From Marsupella aquatica (taxonomy: Eukaryota > Marchantiophyta): 64,000 nt of DNA. Under the pieces are notes generated by a model. The model saw only the letters and a list, made by a program, of their open reading frames with translations. It did no database searches and had not been told where the DNA came from. Made by a program: the position numbers and the translations under genes. Numbering within the stretch: the stretch's first letter is position 1; the number at the start of each line of letters is the position of its first letter. This document shows positions 48,701-63,200 of this stretch, piece by piece. The stretch spans positions 9,176,001-9,240,000 of the forward strand of contig OZ316893.1 in assembly GCA_973895155.1 (NCBI GenBank), in the 5' to 3' direction.

Positions 48701-51700
48701 CGTAGTTTCTTAAGCAATGAGAGCTGATATAGCGAAGCTTCTAACAATTCCTTTGAACTGTGCTTCTATTTTCAGTGAGCGCCCTTTACGCTCTCCAAGC
48801 CCGTTTAAATTTGACTCACTGGACCGGCGATCCGTGTCTCCCCGCTGGATATGCATATGACTGGTTAAGTTGCAGTGATGATGTTCATCCACGGATTACC
48901 CACCTGTGAGTTGAATATTTTTTTGTCACACATTACAGTCGATATGTATTCCAAGCATGAAGCTGATTGAACTCCATCAAAGTTTTGGTGCTCCAATCAA
49001 AATTTCGATATGCCGTTTTTTCTGGTGAGGCATAAAGTGTGAATACTCTTTACCTGTGTCCTAGTACCAGCCCTAGTAGCAAGAAAGTAATCAATTTGTT
49101 ACTCACGTCTTCCTGCAGGCTGCTTTCTAATAAGGGGTTCGGGGGGATAATTCCACCGGAGATCGCCAGTCTTACGGCGTTAACCGATTTGTAAGCTTTT
49201 CTCCCTTTCACGCGTGTTTTGTTAACTATACTCCCGTGCTTGTTGAAAAAGTTAGGAAATTGTACATTTCGGTGCGAATGGAGGATTGGTGCCTCTCTTT
49301 GAACGCCACTATCTTGGGAACAGTCTTGTAGGTAATTAAATCCTAAATTTCTTTTCGTCTGGAAAAAATGCCCTATGTTGAGTGAAGAAGGTCCGAGATT
49401 ATATTGAAGTTCATTTGTAGTCATCATTATATAGCTGATGATCACAGAAAAATATTTTGTCAAGAGTATAGCTGACCATTAATAGAAGGTGCCGCAATTC
49501 TTCTAGGCGATGCCATTTCAAATGGCACTATTCACCCATTTTCTGATGCCTGCCGAGAACCATTTTAGAATAGAGTTTTTAAAATGCTCCACAATCATAA
49601 AAAAATATCTACAGGACAATTGCAACACTTCGACGTTGCCCTAGTTGTGAGCTCGACTTTTAGAGGGAACTGAGCCGTTTTTCTTGTTTCCCAGGGAACT
49701 CAGTAACAACAGCTTCTCTGGTTCGATACCAGATTTCAGCAATCTTCAACACCTTCAAACTATGTAAGAGTCCAGAGATAGCTTCGATTTCAGGTGTATT
49801 GACATTTTTATTACAGAGTATAACCAATTAATGTATGTAGCTGTACTATATTTCATCATCGATCATCCGCGCTTGGTTTTGATCGAGCAGACAAACTTTT
49901 GTCCGTGAATCACGCTGGAGTACCTTCGTGCACACAAAACAGTCAGTCTGTTATGTTTTGTCTTGCGACTATATGGTTTCCCCCACTTCAGTTGATATTT
50001 CTTACCGTCGTTCATCAAATACTTGATCGCAGATATTTGGAAGACAACAACTTGACTGGAGCAATTCCAGCTTTCCTAGGCAGTTCGTTTCCAAATCTGA
50101 CCCGATTGTAAGTGTGAATTGGACACAGGCAATGAGACTTATAACCTTTATTTTGGGAAAAGCCCTGTTTTTACAATGTTCAGGATAAGTGGAAAGTCGC
50201 CTCAAACAAAGAGATGCTGAGGATTATTACGGTCATGAACAACTGGAAGAACGAACCAGTGACAAGAACAGTTGTCTCTTGATGTACCCTATGGCTAAAT
50301 GATGGTCTATTCATACACGGGTCATCACCCTTATTCGACAATCAAATGCCGCAAATCATCAGAGTCAGTGTATCGTGCGATTGGACAGCTCCGTCGGATC
50401 AAGATCGTGTGATTTAAATGCTCTTGAATTTGGATTTGACGAAAGCGCAAAGCAAATTCATTCCTTAACGTAACATCATGCCCGTAACCTGGTTTTACTT
50501 GTAGGGCCCTGGACAACAATAATCTCAGTGGAACAGTGCCATCTGACCTTAACAAACAAGGTTTGATCCTCACGTAAGTCCAGATAATCCATCCAAGAAA
50601 GTTTTAGAAGGTGAATATCGAAGACTTGATTTTCCGCAGCTCATGTTGGTCCTACATTAATATGGTAACAACGCACGAATGTAACGTTACAGAGTTGATG
50701 TATCAAGCGCATGCTTGTTACAGTTAGCAAGCTGATTTCTGACATCATGTGTGAATGCGTTGATACAGCTTTTCAAACAACCCTGAACTTATAACTCCGC
50801 CATGGTACAACCAAACCTCCACCAGTTCAAGTGGAACAAACATTGGAGCGCTTGTGGGTGGCATCATCGGTGGTCTTGTTGTACTAGCTGTCGCCACCGG
50901 GATCGTATGGCTGCTCTACACAAGAAAAAGTAGAGCTAGGTCTAACATCATCAGAGCCATAGAAAATGCAGGTGGGTACTTGGGAAATTGATCACCTTTG
51001 CACCAAATGCACCTGAGCTCATCAAGACTTTTGTGCCCGTCGTGGCCCCGCATAATGCCATGAACGGTTTTGGAACGACATCAATGTGACACGCTTCTCT
51101 TTGCACTGCTATGTGCAGAAAATCAATCTGAGAACCCGGATTCGAGCTCAAACAGTAGGAAAGCTCTTGCAGGGTCCACGACCGTGATCTCGTTACAAGA
51201 GGTCAGCGACGCGACCAAGAAGTTTTCGACGAAACTTGGTGAAGGGTCATTCGGGCCGGTTTATTATGGACAGCTTTCGAATGGACAGGAAGTGGCTGCC
51301 AAAGTGAAGTCAACGGATTCCCGTCAAGGAGCCACTGAGTTTTTGAACGAGGTTTGTTCATATGGCCAGTCAAATTACAAAATGCTTGAGAAACCTCCGG
51401 AAGAGCTCAGTGTTCTAAAAACTAACCTATAACTGGCTGAAATCTTCTTTGCAAAGTTGAAGTAGACTGTCGAACCCTGAGAAGAAGAAAAGTGAGCTTA
51501 ACTACTACATTGTATCAACTTGAACGCTTGATCAGCTTCTCCAGCTTTAATTCGAATGCTGCGTGCAGGTAAGAATATTCTGTTTCTCACAACATGCGTG
51601 GTACAAACACAGGTTGAACTTCTCTCACGGATTCATCATAGGAACCTGGTGTCTTTGGTTGGTTACTGTGAAGAAGCGAACCAACAAATTCTTATTTACG

Positions 51701-53681
51701 TTTATGTTTCTAATGGAACTCTTCGCGAGCACCTTTATGGTAAATCTAGTTTGTGCTATAACTTTTGCATTCATTAAGTTGCACATGCCACTTTCTGAGA
51801 TTGTTTGCCTTATTAATAAGGTGTAGATCTGTGAAAGCGATTAAGTCCCCAAAAGTACTCAACTCTGCATAAAGTCAGATTGTAGAGTTGGAAATGTGGT
51901 TGTTGATCTTGTAGGTGACAAGGCAAGAAAAACGCTGGATTGGAGAACACGAGTCGACATTGCTCTTAATGCCGCCAGAGGTCTGAGCAGTACATTCAAT
52001 ACTCCTTCGAGCTATTCCCTCTTCCTTGAGCAATGGTCATGTAAAACTGGGAGCAATCAGCAAAGCTAGTTATGGAGAAAGATGTTAATATGAGTAATGC
52101 ATGAAACAAGGGGCTGGAGCGAGGGTCGCAATAGTACACATTGCCTTAAAGTGCATGTGAAGTGTATTATGATTAACCAGTCCATATTGTCCGGTACTAT
52201 CCCCGAGATAATCTAATGCAATTATAATTAAACGCCCGAAGAGCCCTCGATCAAGGTCTATTAATGTTAAGTTAAACCTTTTTATGAATTTATCAGGACC
52301 TACTTAGGAGATATAAATGGATTCTTAATTCACAAACTAGCTCTTACAAAATATAAATATATAAGCTCAGCCTCGCTTGTAGGAATCTCTACTCTTACTG
52401 AAAGGTTTAAGGTTGATAGCATTTGTAATGTTTCTCTCCTGACCTGTTGGCTTTCATTGCAGGTCTTGAGTATCTGCATACGGATTGCAATCCTCGGATC
52501 ATTCATCGTGACGTCAAGTCTAGCAATATTCTTCTAGATGAAAATATGGTTGCCAAGGTTGCTGACTTTGGGCTCTCAAAGCAGGCTCCTGAAGGGATAT
52601 TTAGCGGTGTTGATACGCTCTTGAAGGGCACACCTGGTTACTTCGATCCAGAGTATGCATTCGGGCTCTTCCTGGCTGCATTAGGCTCGCATGGACCGTA
52701 TCGAAGGATGAATTCTTGCTCGTCCAAAGTTCTACATAAAGACTTTGGACACGTAGATTAGGGGACAATGGCTTTACATGCACAGTCACGGACATTGAAA
52801 ACTGCGAGCTAACTAACAATCCATTCACACTGAAATCCTTTGCAGATATTTCATCACGCAACGGTTGACTCCGAAGAGCGACGTATACAGTTTTGGAGTT
52901 GTTCTCTTGGAGATAATTACAGGTCGCCATCCTCACGTTTCGGACTTTCCAGACGGTACATGTGACACTCTCATCCAATGGGTATGTTTCTTATAGAACT
53001 CTTTACAAATTACGCATATGTACTTAACAGAATGATCTGGAGCAGGCTATGATATCTAGAGCAGCATCTAGGTTAGACTGTACAGATATTGAACAGATGA
53101 CGTAGGCACGCCTCTCTGCTCAGTGTCTATTAGCCCAATCATGTATTCCTTGAAACTATACTCTAAGGTTCATTGCGAATAGAACTAGTTACTGTGAAAA
53201 TTTGGCGAAACTCACAAGGGCCTTGAATAAAGTCCTCGCGATACCGCAGCTGCTTTTCTGATGATACCACTTAACAACTCGTTACTCAAATATATTCACT
53301 GTAGAGAAATGTATGCCAACGTACATGCAGGTGCGCACGGCAGAAAGTAACGGCCACTTGATGGATATTGTTGACCCGTCTCTGAATGGAGAGTTCAACG
53401 AGGAGTCTATGATGAAAGTGATATCCCTGGCAGTCACGAGCACTGACTACACAACAGCGTACCGGCCGGACATGAAACAGGTTGTGCGCTCACTTACAGA
53501 GGCCATCGAACTTGAAGTCTATTCTGAGATTCTTCACAAAAATGATAATGATATTGATGCATCTATTGCCGAAGAGAACGATGAGGGCCCACAGTACGCT
53601 GATTTCGGTACTTTCAGTCTTCCAGTAACCCAGGCAAGCACCACGCAAAATGGTCTCGAAATTGGTCCCGCAACCAGGTAG
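45796..53681 (+). CDS. Malectin-like LRR receptor-like kinase A (LRR-I type)
   Basis: Sixteen exons join in phase to 961 residues: 45796-45889, 46531-46875, 47453-47699, 48088-48566, 48776-48905, 49119-49190, 49695-49763, 50033-50107, 50505-50573, 50769-50971, 51119-51351, 51613-51739, 51915-51980, 52463-52652, 52846-52981 and 53331-53681. A signal peptide (1 to about 31, [15 protein letters not shown]) is followed by a malectin-like domain (about 32-388, [38 protein letters not shown]). Then come the LRR N-cap ([16 protein letters not shown]) and four LRR exons of 69-75 nt, a transmembrane helix (552-577), and a Ser/Thr kinase with GEGSFG (635-640), Lys656, HRDVKSSN (751-758), DFG (771-773) and [11 protein letters not shown]. 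All catalytic residues are present, so an active kinase is predicted. Family members sense cell-wall or ligand cues at the plasma membrane; no ligand can be named from sequence. Confidence 0.92.
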
Positions 53682-56199
53682 GAGTGTCCTGGTAATCAAC
53701 AAAGAAGTAGGCTCGGGTGCAAAATGTGTAAACCGAGTTGACATTTTAGCACAAGGCAGCAATGGTCCCGCACCCAGGTGAGACCCAGGTAGGACAATCT
53801 CGTAGTTCGATAGATAGCAAGGTTAAGTCGTGTGACCTCCATACCCTACTCTCAACTTGCTTCTAGTACACTACTACAGATCTCATGACAACATCGAAGG
53901 CTTTAACTGTAAATATAGTAGATACTTGCATCACTCCTAAGGTTTTCAAGTTTAATTTCCTATGTTAGTACCTGGGACTGCTACAATCTCCTAGACAAAC
54001 CAATCAGACAATTATGGAGTACTCCGGCATCAAGTTCCCTGTGAAGACTAGATTTTCCCGGGTCTGAATTGAAATAGGGTTAGCGCAGTCCCACAAAGAC
54101 CCATACACACAGTCACAAGGAAAACACTTGCATACCAAAGGGTATGTCACTTCTCCTAGGCAGGCGGTGGGAGGCTCAATAGTAGTTTGAGTGCTTTACC
54201 ATTTGCTTTCACATTGGATTTCACTATCAAAATGACGATAAACCATTCTTGGAGCATTTTCAATTTTGAACCCGTTGAGTGGGCCACTGATCGAGTCAAG
54301 GAAATAATGTTGTGGTGTTCACTGAGTCAAGGAATATTGTTGTGGTGTTTCCAGCCATGACCAATGAGCTAAAGCACAAAGGGGTAACAAGATCATAAAT
54401 TTCTACCAAAAGCTCGTGATGCTTTTAGATTGGGAAGTATTGCCTTTCTATCATGTCGAAGAGGGGGTGGAAGACTGGGTCCTGGATGTTTGCTTTGGGC
54501 CACAGACCAGCCTGTCATTGGCTCTTGGTTTACGTTCATATGAGGCGGGATATGAAGAGAGGTAGAGCAATGTGTTAGAGGGACAATGTGTTAATCTCCT
54601 GGACAAAATTGAAGAGGAGGATGGAAAACGGATGGTAGGACCAGATGAGGGGAGCCGTTAGGATGTAACTGACCAGACCACCGGACGGGATGAGCACTAG
54701 TGAACCTATGCATGTTGCAGTTGACAAAGTCTTCCAAGGAGGAAGGGGAGATGGGACACAAGAATCATTCTAAACTATAATGTTGTCATCAAGTAAAAAG
54801 TTCTCGTCAAGTAAAAAGTTCTCGTTAACAAAAAAGAAGTAGTTTTGCCAAAGATGTCATTATGTGAAAGATGTCATGAAGAAAATGATGTCGTCAAGTA
54901 AAAGTGTGCCCCTTGCCCGACACCTTGCCATTGACGCAAGTGCCATTATCTTTACTATGTCTTTAGACCTTATAATTTTTGTTTTTTTGGCAGTGAAAGT
55001 GGCACAACAAAATGAATGTAAAATATCACACTAAATATTGGGAATATAATGTTTTATTTGATTAGTGTATCTAGTCCCCTATTGACTGAATACTAGTCAA
55101 TACTATCTGAAATTCAAATCCTACCAATATTATGGCTAAATTATGTATTATCTCACCTTATTGAGTATGTACACCTTATTGAATATGTACATTACTCCCT
55201 ATCATCATGGAGAGAGTATACTCCTTGTGCATTGTGTTACTGATGTCCTTTTTTTGGTTTGCTTATCCCATTTGATTCACTCCTAGGTGGACATTGACCT
55301 GCCACTTTTTCATTCACACTAAATTAATTTTCTTTTGTCTTTATTCCTTCCTTGTACCAGATTTATTATTTTTTATGCCATGCAAATTTGAATGAGTACC
55401 ACTGTAAAAATTGGCGCAACCTTATATTAAAGGAGTTAATTTACATAAGGGGGGCCAAAAAACAAATTTATGATGAGTAAAGATCAGGGGAAGAAACTGG
55501 CGAATGTGCTTTAGGCCATCCCAATTTTTTAGAATTATTACCTTGGATTAAGTTAGCATTTTCTAGTTTCTGATGGCAGTTTCTAGTTTGCCTAAATTCG
55601 TACTCTCACATTTTCAGATAATCGATCCCACAGCCCAGGAAAGTTTCCAGATAATTCCACCGCCCACGAAAAATATACAATAAATAAAAGTTGTCATGAA
55701 TTCCCAGCAAAAGTTAATTTGTAAGCATAAATAAGATGACTCGTTTTCCAGGGCTGCTTGGATATTATAGTACAGTAGTTGACCACTACAGTAGATTCTA
55801 GAGCTGGCTGGGATACCAATGAAAGTTTTGTGGAATATGTCCAATTTATGGTCATTGCCAGGTTGATTGTTCCCATCACAAGGGAATCTAATCCTTTCCA
55901 CCCCTTGTGACATCTTTTTGTGGCGGCACACTCTATGGGATGTTATAGCGCCTCTGATCTGACCACCTCATCCAGTTTTAAATCTACTTGTACTTGTACC
56001 CTCTATTGTATTTGATGTTTATTCATATTACAGATTCGCACTTGAAATAAGTAAATTGGTAAACGACATAAGAGTGGTACAGTCGAAAACAAAATTTGGA
56101 CTGCGTCAAAGGATATTGAAGAGGCTCCGGGGAAGAAATGGCGAGCCACCAACTAATATCAAGCTAAATTGAGTCACGCCCAAACAGTAAATAAAACGC
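53682..56199. other. Intergenic DNA between the two receptor kinases
   Basis: The presumed 3' UTR of kinase A is followed by AT-rich DNA without a recognised gene. The motif ggtcccgcaaccaggtagga / ggtcccgcacccaggtgaga is repeated at 53663 and 53764, and aagttctcgtcaagtaaaaa at about 54790-54830. No transposon protein was seen. Confidence 0.5.
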
Positions 56200-57223
56200 T
56201 GTCAATCAACTTGGCAGCCGTCCAGAACAAAGCAGGGGATGACCTCGTCCCTGGCGGACTTGCTCACCCCCGGCCCCAAAGCGTCGAAGGCCGCTGGATG
56301 TTTCTGTAGCTTACCCATGAGTAGAGGACAGGAACTTCAGACATCAGTCGAACCCATTTGAGCAAGTTGATTAGTGGCTGCTCTAGTGTCATCGGTGATC
56401 GCTAATAAGATCTGAGCCAGCAGGATTGAGGCAGAATGAGCCGGATTGGGGCACAATGATACAGTTGAAGCTGAAGTCATAGATAGGCCCTACGATAGTG
56501 AAGGTCTTGCACACTTCAGAAGATAGCGTCCACTTCATGAGCATAAACTCTCAGAAGCGATGTACAATGCGTAGAATGACTGTCACTTGCTCACTGTCTT
56601 CGGTATCCCTTCAAAATACAATTCGGCCTTGAATGGACATCCGAGAGGTTTGCGATCCTCCCGCTGTGCAAGGTACCGCTGGTTCACACTAGAATCAATA
56701 TACTCGTCCGATCCGATGCAGAATGATATGGGTATACAATTGTCGATCAGCTGAGAATCAAGCGAGGTTCTACCCCTGGAAGGCTAGTGTGGCAGAACTA
56801 AAAACACAGCTTTTATCGAAGGGTTCCTCTACTGCGCGACAGGGACACATACTGTCATCAAGACTTTAACAGAAAAGAGTAAATGTACAGCAATAAGCTA
56901 AAGGAGCTGTAGGAAAGCTGTGGACTTAAGCGAATGCTTCTGTAGTAGATGGTATAGGTCGACAAGCGATCATAGGATGCATATGTGGGATTTGGATTAC
57001 AACAAGTGGGTTGAATACTCTTGAAGGGTTCTATAAGTTGATCATGGGCCAGAAGGAGGGGCTAATACCGTAAGTCTCACTGTTTAATAGTGACTCGAGC
57101 ACATCTACTACCTGGAAAGTTGATCGTCTTGGAGACTTGTAGAATAGTGGAATTGGGCAGAGGCTCACGTGGGAAGACACTGTCGTTGAGGCAGCACACG
57201 TTGCAGGCTGCTCAACCGTGCCG
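56200..57223 (+). promoter_or_regulatory. Upstream region of receptor kinase B, homologous to that of A
   Basis: Aligned by eye with 44750-45795 through shared blocks (agcgtccagaaca / agccgtccagaaca, gtcgacaagc, gatcatggg). This shows that the duplication unit included about 1 kb of promoter. It ends in ttgcag/gctgctca and gtgccgatg, repeating the possible 5' UTR acceptor of copy A. Confidence 0.5.
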
Positions 57224-60200
57224 ATGAAGATCCTCTGCAAAGGAAGAATCTTAATTTGGCTTCAGGTTCTGCTCGTCATCGGCGTTGTGTGGATCTCTAC
57301 TGTAGCAGGTCTAGAGGGTGAGTGTTCTCCGGAAACTTGTTGTGTCGTTCTTAACTCGGGCGGATGTCAATAAGCTAGAGGATATATGTTGTGCCAACAA
57401 ACCAAATCTTGGTTATCCAAATCTTGATTTCATTCTCTTGAACCACAGATGAGCCATTTTCGATGAGATTTCTCAGGGAATCCTAGGAAGCAGCCAGATT
57501 TTGGTCTTTACCAGATAGGCGGCCTACTACCAGATAGGCGGCCTCCTACCCGATTTCGTCGATTCTTTTGGGAAATTTTGTTATCCATTCTCCCGGATTA
57601 AACATTTCACATACTACCACAACAGAAGCCATAGCGCTAACTGTAGTTGGTTCAAACTGTAGTCGGTTCAACTTTAAGTTAGTACATCAATTGATCGGGC
57701 TCTCGCCTACAATGACCAATTGTAGACACATTAACATCATTCTAGGCAAGATTAAACAGAAAGTGCTCTTCGTTCATCGCTAAGGACGGCCTTCAAACAT
57801 TTGGAATGGTCTCTGTCAGTATAATGATAGACCTTTTCGCTATCGTGTATGCGTCTGAACTGACTAGTGTTCACAATTACAGGGTTTCTGAGCATTGACT
57901 GTGGGAGTGAGCTAGCCTACCTTGACAACGTCACTGGAATCTACTGGGAGACGGATGCTAAGTACATCTCGACAGGGAGGAACATAAACGGCATCAACGT
58001 GTACAGTGGCGACGGGACTCCTATTCCCAATTTCGTGCAAGCGGAAACTCTCCGATATTTTGATGAGCCTCGCAGCAAGGACTGCTATGTGCTGCCCGTG
58101 GTGCCTGGCGAAACCTACCTTCTACGAGTAACGTTCTTCTATGGGAGCTTGGGCGACGGTAGCATCCCCATCTATGTGGAGGTGTGGGTAGACAACAACT
58201 TTGCAAACTCCTTCAAGTGGAACGCAGGTAACGTATTTTTCTGCAGACAAACGGTTGGGTTTAAATTCACCTGATTGATTCGTGCTCAAAGTATTCTTCA
58301 ATGCCTCCATTTAATTTTCTTCTCCTAGACCAGACTGAATGGTCTCTTACCTATTATGCTGCTAAGGAGTGGAGCAGGTGGCTAGAATGTCACTAGAGTG
58401 GTAGTTGTCAAGGGGGTGCAAGTCTGATTCTAATGGAAACCTTGAGTTAAATCTAGGTCAACCTAATGCACTCCAAGATTAGTGGGCCACATGCCCTCCA
58501 AGATTAGTGAGCCACTGTAAGCTGCGCATCCCTAAACCCAATGCAACCTGCCTTCCCGAACAAACTCATCCCGGTTTATGTTATGCTAGTCGTTGTTGAG
58601 TATGATGGAAACTTTTGTGCTATCCCCATCCGTCTATTTCAAAACTGGGTGGGAGAGGCACAATGTACCACCCATGACGGTCTCCAGTTGTTTCCTGCTC
58701 CCTGCATCTATTATTCTAGTGTGATGTTGGAACATTGAAGCTTTGGAAGCGCCATAGACAGTCACACGCACATTGCAGGATACTAGGCAAGCTTGTGAGG
58801 ATTGCCCTAGGCAACTTGTGTTGGAGCGCGATTATTACAGCCCACACGTGCCATTGTCGGAACTAGAATGGCATAGGAATAATGGCAGAATGTAGCCTAC
58901 ATTGATGCAAACATGAAGGCAGAACACACACTACATTTGGGCAAGAAAATTGCATGGTAGATTAACACACTTATTCAGGTGACTATATGCAAAAATGTAG
59001 AGCGCAGAGCAAATTGAGAGCACAAGACCAAGGGCGACCCCACAGGTGGAGAACTCCTTTGTGAGTGAAATGTGTGGGCTGTAGTAATTGTGCTCCAACA
59101 TGAGTTGCATGGGGTGATCCTCATGAGCTTGTCTATCCTGCAATGTGCGTGTGTCTGGCGCTTCCAGAGTTTCAGTGTGACAAACAAAATATTCATTCCT
59201 CTGTACTACTTACTCGAGTAGTATTTCTCAAATTAGTTCGTGGACCCCCACCTGTTTTGATTGAAATTGAAAAGTAGATAGTTATCCGTTAGTTTCTCAT
59301 CTGCTGCATCTTGCTTAGCCGGGGTTGGGAGTTTGACCACATCTGCGGTCTACTTGAGGTGTTTGTCCTTCTTGCTTTCCTGTGGATAACACTTTGCCAT
59401 TCCCTGTACCAATTTGAGGAGTATCACTTTCTTGCTGTACCTAAATTGAGTCTGCTAGTTTCTTGGTGACAGTTTGGGGGAGAGCATCCCCTTTTGCCGA
59501 AGCTAAAATAGGCACTTCACTTTCCCCGGACCCAATTTGTGGAGTATCCTCAGCTTTCTTTACCGCTGAGCCTTTTCCCAATATTGTCTTCAACGCTGCG
59601 TCCTTGTCGTCTGTTGCCTGCACCTCAGCGCCCTTATCCTCGATTTTCTTCACCTCTACAGGGAACGGTTCCTCTGATCTCGTCTGGCAATTTCGATCGT
59701 GTACTGTCCTTATGAATTGTTCGCGATTCTTCCTTGGTTGAGTGAATGGTTTCTCCTTCAAACTAATTCCTGAATTCCTTCTTCTTTCTGCTCGATCAGC
59801 ATCTCTTCGATTCCTTTCGGTGATTTTCTTTGTTCCCTTTCGCCTCGGTTCTTAGTGGCTTGCTCTTTGGAGTCTCCGGGAGTTGGACCTTTGTTTATAG
59901 CTCGTATCTTTGTAAGTGGAACGTAGTCACGTAGACGTGGTCCTTACTCGACCCTGCTAAGCTTGCTTCTCTTTTGTTCGCTCGTGCCTCATGTGTTGGA
60001 CAATCTAACAGTAGTGAGAGGCATCACTGAATTAGGAACTGCAATGATGACGCCATGGAAAGAGTGATCCAACATAGAATCATGTCCACTTCTTCCTTCT
60101 TGGCAACAGAAGGTCGAAAAAATTGTCACGATTCAAATCAACTTGCCGAGAGAGATTTAGTTATTATTTAATTGAAACACAATTCAGAATGTGGGTGGGC

Positions 60201-63200
60201 AGCGGTTACTCAGGGTAAAAAAAATGGAAGGTGGGCCTCTTACTAATTGAACAGTCTCTTATCTAGGGTAAATAAAACGGTCATTTTTCAAACATTTTTA
60301 CATCAAGGTTTACGGCATGACGTCCCTTAATTTTACCAAAATCATGCCACAGACACGAATGTTGAAGCAATTTTATTTTGTAAACCAATCCGTACCTGTT
60401 TGCAGCGTGTCTCGATGATGTGGCGTGCTGTGGAGTCTCAAATTTTGGAAGAGACCTCTAGTGGGGTTCGTAATGATAACCATCTAGTTAAAAGAACACT
60501 TGTGACTAACCCCAAAATTATATCTCATAATATTGGTGGGTTAGAAAGACACGAGGGTAATTAAATTTAGACACCACAGCCTGAAAGCATCATATGAGCT
60601 GAAACTCCCAGGAAACAATCATTGTCTAAATCAACACCATAGTCTGAATATCTTGAGGTGAAATGCCCTAGAAATAGTGTTATATTTTAAAATAGGTAGC
60701 AAACATATGTTTTGATTAGGTGTGAGAGAAATTATACCAAAAGATCACACTGGAAAATCTTGTTGGCTAAGACTAATTTATATTGCCCCACTAAGGTATG
60801 GAACTCCAGGGTACATAACTCCACTTTTTATAAGGCAAGTTTTTAATTTCTTTAATCATAGCCCTATAGTCAATGAACCATGCTAGGTTATATTTTAGTT
60901 TACTAAACACTTGTTAACTATATCTAATATATAAAAAATCTAATATGTTTTGATGTAAAAAACTTGATTAAAATCAAATTATATGGTATTTTTAATACTC
61001 GGTCTAAAACCAAACTAGTCAGAATATCCATTAAAATTTTAAAATATTTTAATAAAAATTACAACAATTTAAGATTTGTTTTTTTAATTATGTGGAAAAA
61101 GAAGAAATGTAGAGCCGTAAGGATACACCGATGTACCAGTGAGCGAGCACGATTGTACTGAACAAGGATTTCCGTTGTACCGGACGCAGATGCCACACTA
61201 TACGCCTCTTATGGATTAGAATTCATCTATATTGCGCCAAGAAACCAAGCGAACGTATGCCTAATAAGTGATTCTAGCCCAACATTCATATCTTCGCTGG
61301 AGCTTCGAGAACTGAGCAAAACCATGTATGGTGCTGCACTGGGGACATCGCTGGACAAGTTTCTCTTGATGGAGGACAGACTTAGTAGCGGATCTTTCAC
61401 GAGCCCTGTGCAGTACTTGAGGTACAGAAATCTGGGATGCCTCCACATTGAGTAGCGCACTTTTAAAGTTGATCCTGTTATGGTTTTCATGTTTGGGAAG
61501 TTCTAAGAGCTCTACTCGATTCCACATACAGTAGCAAAGTAGAGAACCCAACCTAACTAAGGAAACGCAAGAACTACCGAGCATCTTACTATATACGCAT
61601 ACCATGCTACTGTGAATGAATCAAGGGCTATGAGGATTTGATCCTCAACTACTGAACATGATAGCTATTTCTGGCCAGTCGGTACTGTAGATTCTTTTTC
61701 CGCTGTTAAGTTTAATGCGATGTGATCTAGTCTACTCCAAGATAAAAGTTGAGCGTAAACATTGTGGAGACTTAGACTTTGTGAGATTCAAAGTAATCTT
61801 ACAAATAACGTATATATATCACAAGAATTTCTATCGATGTTCAAACTAGTTATTGATAAATATTTTATGCGATGAAATAACACTCAATGACTGAAATAAA
61901 ATAATTGGGGTTGTCGTGATATGGAACGATTTTGATATGCAATTACTACCCCAGTTTCAGAGGCCAATTTGTTCCCAATCATGGCGGATGCCTCGGGTAC
62001 CGATGACTAACTGCTCTATGACCCTTAATTTATTCGTGTCCTGCTACACGCATGTATGTTGACTTCAGAATCTTGTTATGACAGGTGCCCAAGTGATTCC
62101 TACGATCGGGTCTGGACAGTGGTGAGTGGTCAAAACGGCGAATTCATACATAACCCGAATATTCTCAACTCGTCGAACTTTGATGAAGACCTGGATCGAC
62201 CGCCATTTGCGGTGATGCAAAATGGTTTCGTTTATTACAAAAGCAACTCTGTGTCAAGCCTGTTACCCTTCACGGCCCCCGTTGGCCGAGTTTATACTGC
62301 TGCCTACTTCCAGGAGCTCGACGGCAATGCTTCTACTAACAATGTCCGGGGGATGGATTTCTTTTTGAATGATGTTTTTATAAGATCATTCAACACCTCA
62401 GCGAACCCCTTGGAGATTTCAACCATTGCGGACATTTTAGATACTAGCATCAACATGACCTTCGCACAATCAAGTTGGTCCCAATTGGCCCCCATGTTGA
62501 ATGCATTGGAGACATATTTACTACTAGATTTCAACACTTCGACAACTGTCGACCTAGACGGTGAGTTATTGTGTGATTCTTCCAGATCACTGTCAAGGAT
62601 ATTTCAAAGCAAACTTTGACATGGAATTCGACATCGGATTCACTTTATCAACTTATTCAAACCATCTACAATAATAACTTACTCACCTAAGCCATATACG
62701 GTAGCTGAAGCTTCTAACATCTTGCCCCGATTGTGCTTCTATTTTCAGTGAGGGCTCTTTATGCTCTTCAAGTCCGTTTAAATTTGACGAATTGGAGCGG
62801 TGACCCGTGTCTCCCCGCTGGATATCCGTATGACTGGTTAAATTGCAGTGATGATGTTCTCCCACGGATTACCGGCCTGTGAGTTCGACATTTTGCTTTG
62901 CCACACAATTTCATACTTCACTCTAAGCATGATGCTATTTGGATAAAACTCCATCAACGGTTTGGTGGTCCAGCGAATGTTCCAACTTGTAGATCTTTTT
63001 TATGAGGCAGAAGTTAAGCTCTACCTGTGTGCTAGTATCAAGAATCGTCTTGGATACTCACGTAATTAAGTAATTTCGTGCAGGTTGCTTTCTAATTATG
63101 CATTAGTGGGCACTATTCCACCAGAGATCTCGAATCTTACGGCGTTGACTGTTTTGTAAGTTTTTGTTACCTATAGTCCTGCGCTTCTTGAAATAAAAGC

